Part shown: positions 5,746-6,910 of the stretch, in pieces
Numbering within the stretch: the first letter of the stretch is position 1
Layout of the letters: every line of letters begins with the position of its first letter
Origin: Candidatus Aminicenantota bacterium
GTDB taxonomy: Bacteria; Acidobacteriota; Aminicenantia; UBA2199
NCBI GenBank assembly: GCA_030612495.1
Contig: JAUWNT010000113.1
Location: forward strand, 1 to 6,910
DNA length: 6,910 nucleotides
Reading direction: 5' to 3'
The notes under the pieces: model-generated
The model's database searches: none
Seen by the model: only the letters and a program-made list of their open reading frames with translations
What the model was told of the DNA's origin: nothing
Position numbers and translations under genes: made by a program

Positions 5746-6798
5746 ATGAAATTTAATTCCTATTTTGTTAGATTGAATCACTCTGAATCAAATTTTACAG
5801 GGAACTTAATTATTTCTGACCAAACAAAAAGCGTAAACTTCATAAAAATAGAAAAAGATTTATATATTGCATATTTCAAGACTCAAGTTGAAGTCAAATT
5901 CCTTAACAGATTCAAGTTCAAAAATAATGACAAAGAAATAGTTATCTTATTACCATCATTGTCAAAATATAATAAAAGAAAGATAAAAAAAATATCAGAT
6001 ATAATAAATAGAACTAATATAAAGAGTAAAAATGAGATCATTGATACATTACTTGACATATTAAGAATTGAGAACTTTTTAAGAGTAGAACAGTTACTTT
6101 ACTTTTTCAATTTAAATAAAAAAGAAATCACTGACCTCTTAATTGAAAAAGAACTTGAAAAAGAGATTAAAATAATTGACTATAACACCCTATATATAAC
6201 ATCTTATAAAAACTTTAAGGATTGTTTATCAAATTTGAAATCATTACTTTCTCATTACTATTCAAACAGGATAAAAACCATCAAACTTTCAGAATTAGAA
6301 TCAAAATTAAAAATACCTCAATCATCTATTTTTTTCAGATATATTTTAAATTCAGCTTCAAATGATTTTTCATTTAAAATAGTAAAAAGCAAGATTATAT
6401 TTCAGAGACTTGCATTAACAGAAAACGAAAGAAAAGCAATAGAAGAAATTGAATTGATTTTGAAAAAGAATATGTTAAATATTTTTTCAATAGATAATAT
6501 CCTTAAATTATCAACATTATCGCATAGGGAAATAAACAACTCCCTCTGGTTTCTAACAAATACAGAAAATATTATTCAATTAAATGAAAGATACTTTATT
6601 ATTTCAGAGGTCCTAAAAAAGATCATAAATAGATTAAAAAAATATAAAAGAAATCAGGGCGAAGAAATCGATATAAAATCATTTAAGGACTTAACTTCAT
6701 TAACAAGGAAATATATAATACCTGTGCTTGAATATTTTGATTCTCAAAATATTACAATACGTGTTGGAAATAAACGAAAAATACTACTCATAGTGTAA
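5746..6798 (+). CDS. SelB C-terminal-half protein (tandem winged helices, no GTPase)
   Basis: This 350-residue protein matches only the C-terminal half of SelB, the GTPase that delivers Sec-tRNA to UGA codons marked by a SECIS hairpin. Full SelB is about 610-640 residues: EF-Tu-like domains I-III, then winged-helix domain IV, which binds SECIS RNA. Here residues 1-75 look like a diverged domain III, lacking the usual TIGGG-type loop. Winged-helix repeats follow from about 95 to 350. The best signature is the last repeat, FKDLTSLTRKYIIPVLEY (313-330) followed by VGNKRKIL (340-347), which corresponds to the SRK...LEYFD...RRVGD end of SelB. LALTENERKAIEEI (222-235) and the HYYS segment (170-173) fit the inter-repeat joins. 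No P-loop, G4 or other GTPase motif exists. An in-frame TAA at 5722-5724 bars an upstream extension. No Shine-Dalgarno is seen. It could be half of a split SelB, a repurposed RNA/DNA-binding protein or an intact relic. Confidence 0.8.
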   Translation: MKFNSYFVRLNHSESNFTGNLIISDQTKSVNFIKIEKDLYIAYFKTQVEVKFLNRFKFKNNDKEIVILLPSLSKYNKRKIKKISDIINRTNIKSKNEIIDTLLDILRIENFLRVEQLLYFFNLNKKEITDLLIEKELEKEIKIIDYNTLYITSYKNFKDCLSNLKSLLSHYYSNRIKTIKLSELESKLKIPQSSIFFRYILNSASNDFSFKIVKSKIIFQRLALTENERKAIEEIELILKKNMLNIFSIDNILKLSTLSHREINNSLWFLTNTENIIQLNERYFIISEVLKKIINRLKKYKRNQGEEIDIKSFKDLTSLTRKYIIPVLEYFDSQNITIRVGNKRKILLIV

Positions 6799-6816
6799 AA
6801 CAAAACCTATAAGAAG

Positions 6817-6882
6817 TTCTTTTTATAGTATCTTTATTACTATATATGGATTCTCATTCCAATATACACTCTATAAAAAGAA
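6817..6882. repeat. 12-bp perfect inverted repeat downstream of the SelB-like gene
   Basis: TTCTTTTTATAG (6817-6828) and CTATAAAAAGAA (6871-6882) are exact reverse complements separated by 42 bases. A smaller 7-bp inverted repeat, TATAGTA/TACTATA (6824-6830, 6838-6844), overlaps the left arm. Either could form a transcript hairpin that ends transcription of the SelB-like gene. The arms are almost all A/T, so a stem would be weak and chance is possible. Confidence 0.35.
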
Positions 6883-6908
6883 AAATTTATTTCTGATCGG
6901 ATATCTCC
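6840..6908 (-). CDS. Possible 3' end of a minus-strand gene (partial)
   Basis: Reading the minus strand from the window edge, one frame is open for 22 codons and ends with tandem stops TAG TAA (6842-6840, 6839-6837). The peptide runs GDIRSEINFSFYRVYIGMRI and ends HI. Its alternating polar/hydrophobic pattern with aromatic residues would suit the last strand of a beta-barrel or similar protein, but it is far too short to name. A second frame is open for 12 codons. The gene would converge on the SelB-like gene. This is a candidate only. Confidence 0.25.
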   Translation of the reverse strand, partial: GDIRSEINFSFYRVYIGMRIHI

Positions 6909-6910
6909 AT

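Overview
This 6.9 kb window is AT-rich bacterial chromosome (roughly 30% G+C by eye, with intergenic DNA lower still). It carries five complete protein genes, one tRNA gene, and possibly the tail of a sixth gene at the right edge. The S46 dipeptidyl peptidase has an export signal, and that family is known from Gram-negative bacteria, so a diderm host is likely. The diguanylate cyclase points to c-di-GMP signalling. I cannot assign a phylum from the sequence alone. There are no mobile elements, CRISPR repeats or gene-free stretches over 300 bases.

Layout: 25-957 (+) encodes a patatin-like phospholipase/esterase of the RssA type. It converges on a block of three minus-strand genes. These are a REC-GGDEF response regulator/diguanylate cyclase (1001-1903), serC phosphoserine aminotransferase (2048-3121), and a secreted S46 dipeptidyl peptidase with a DPP11-like specificity residue (3257-5419). 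The minus-strand genes are spaced by 130-145 bases. Each has a good Shine-Dalgarno sequence and a plausible promoter of its own, so they look like neighbours rather than one tight operon.

Divergent from the peptidase, on the plus strand, is a tRNA-His gene (5566-5641) with a near-consensus promoter. It is followed by a 350-residue protein (5746-6798) that reads as the C-terminal half of the selenocysteine elongation factor SelB. That half comprises a diverged third barrel domain plus the tandem winged-helix region, with no GTPase domain anywhere upstream. This stand-alone SelB tail is the most unusual item in the window. The last ~70 bases may hold the 3' end of a minus-strand gene converging on it.

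The genes do not form an obvious single pathway. They are a lipid hydrolase, a second-messenger enzyme, a serine/PLP biosynthesis enzyme, a periplasmic peptidase, a tRNA and a translation-factor fragment. The SelB-like protein is the only one whose context (no GTPase half, no tRNA-Sec, no in-frame UGA in view) conflicts with what its family normally needs.
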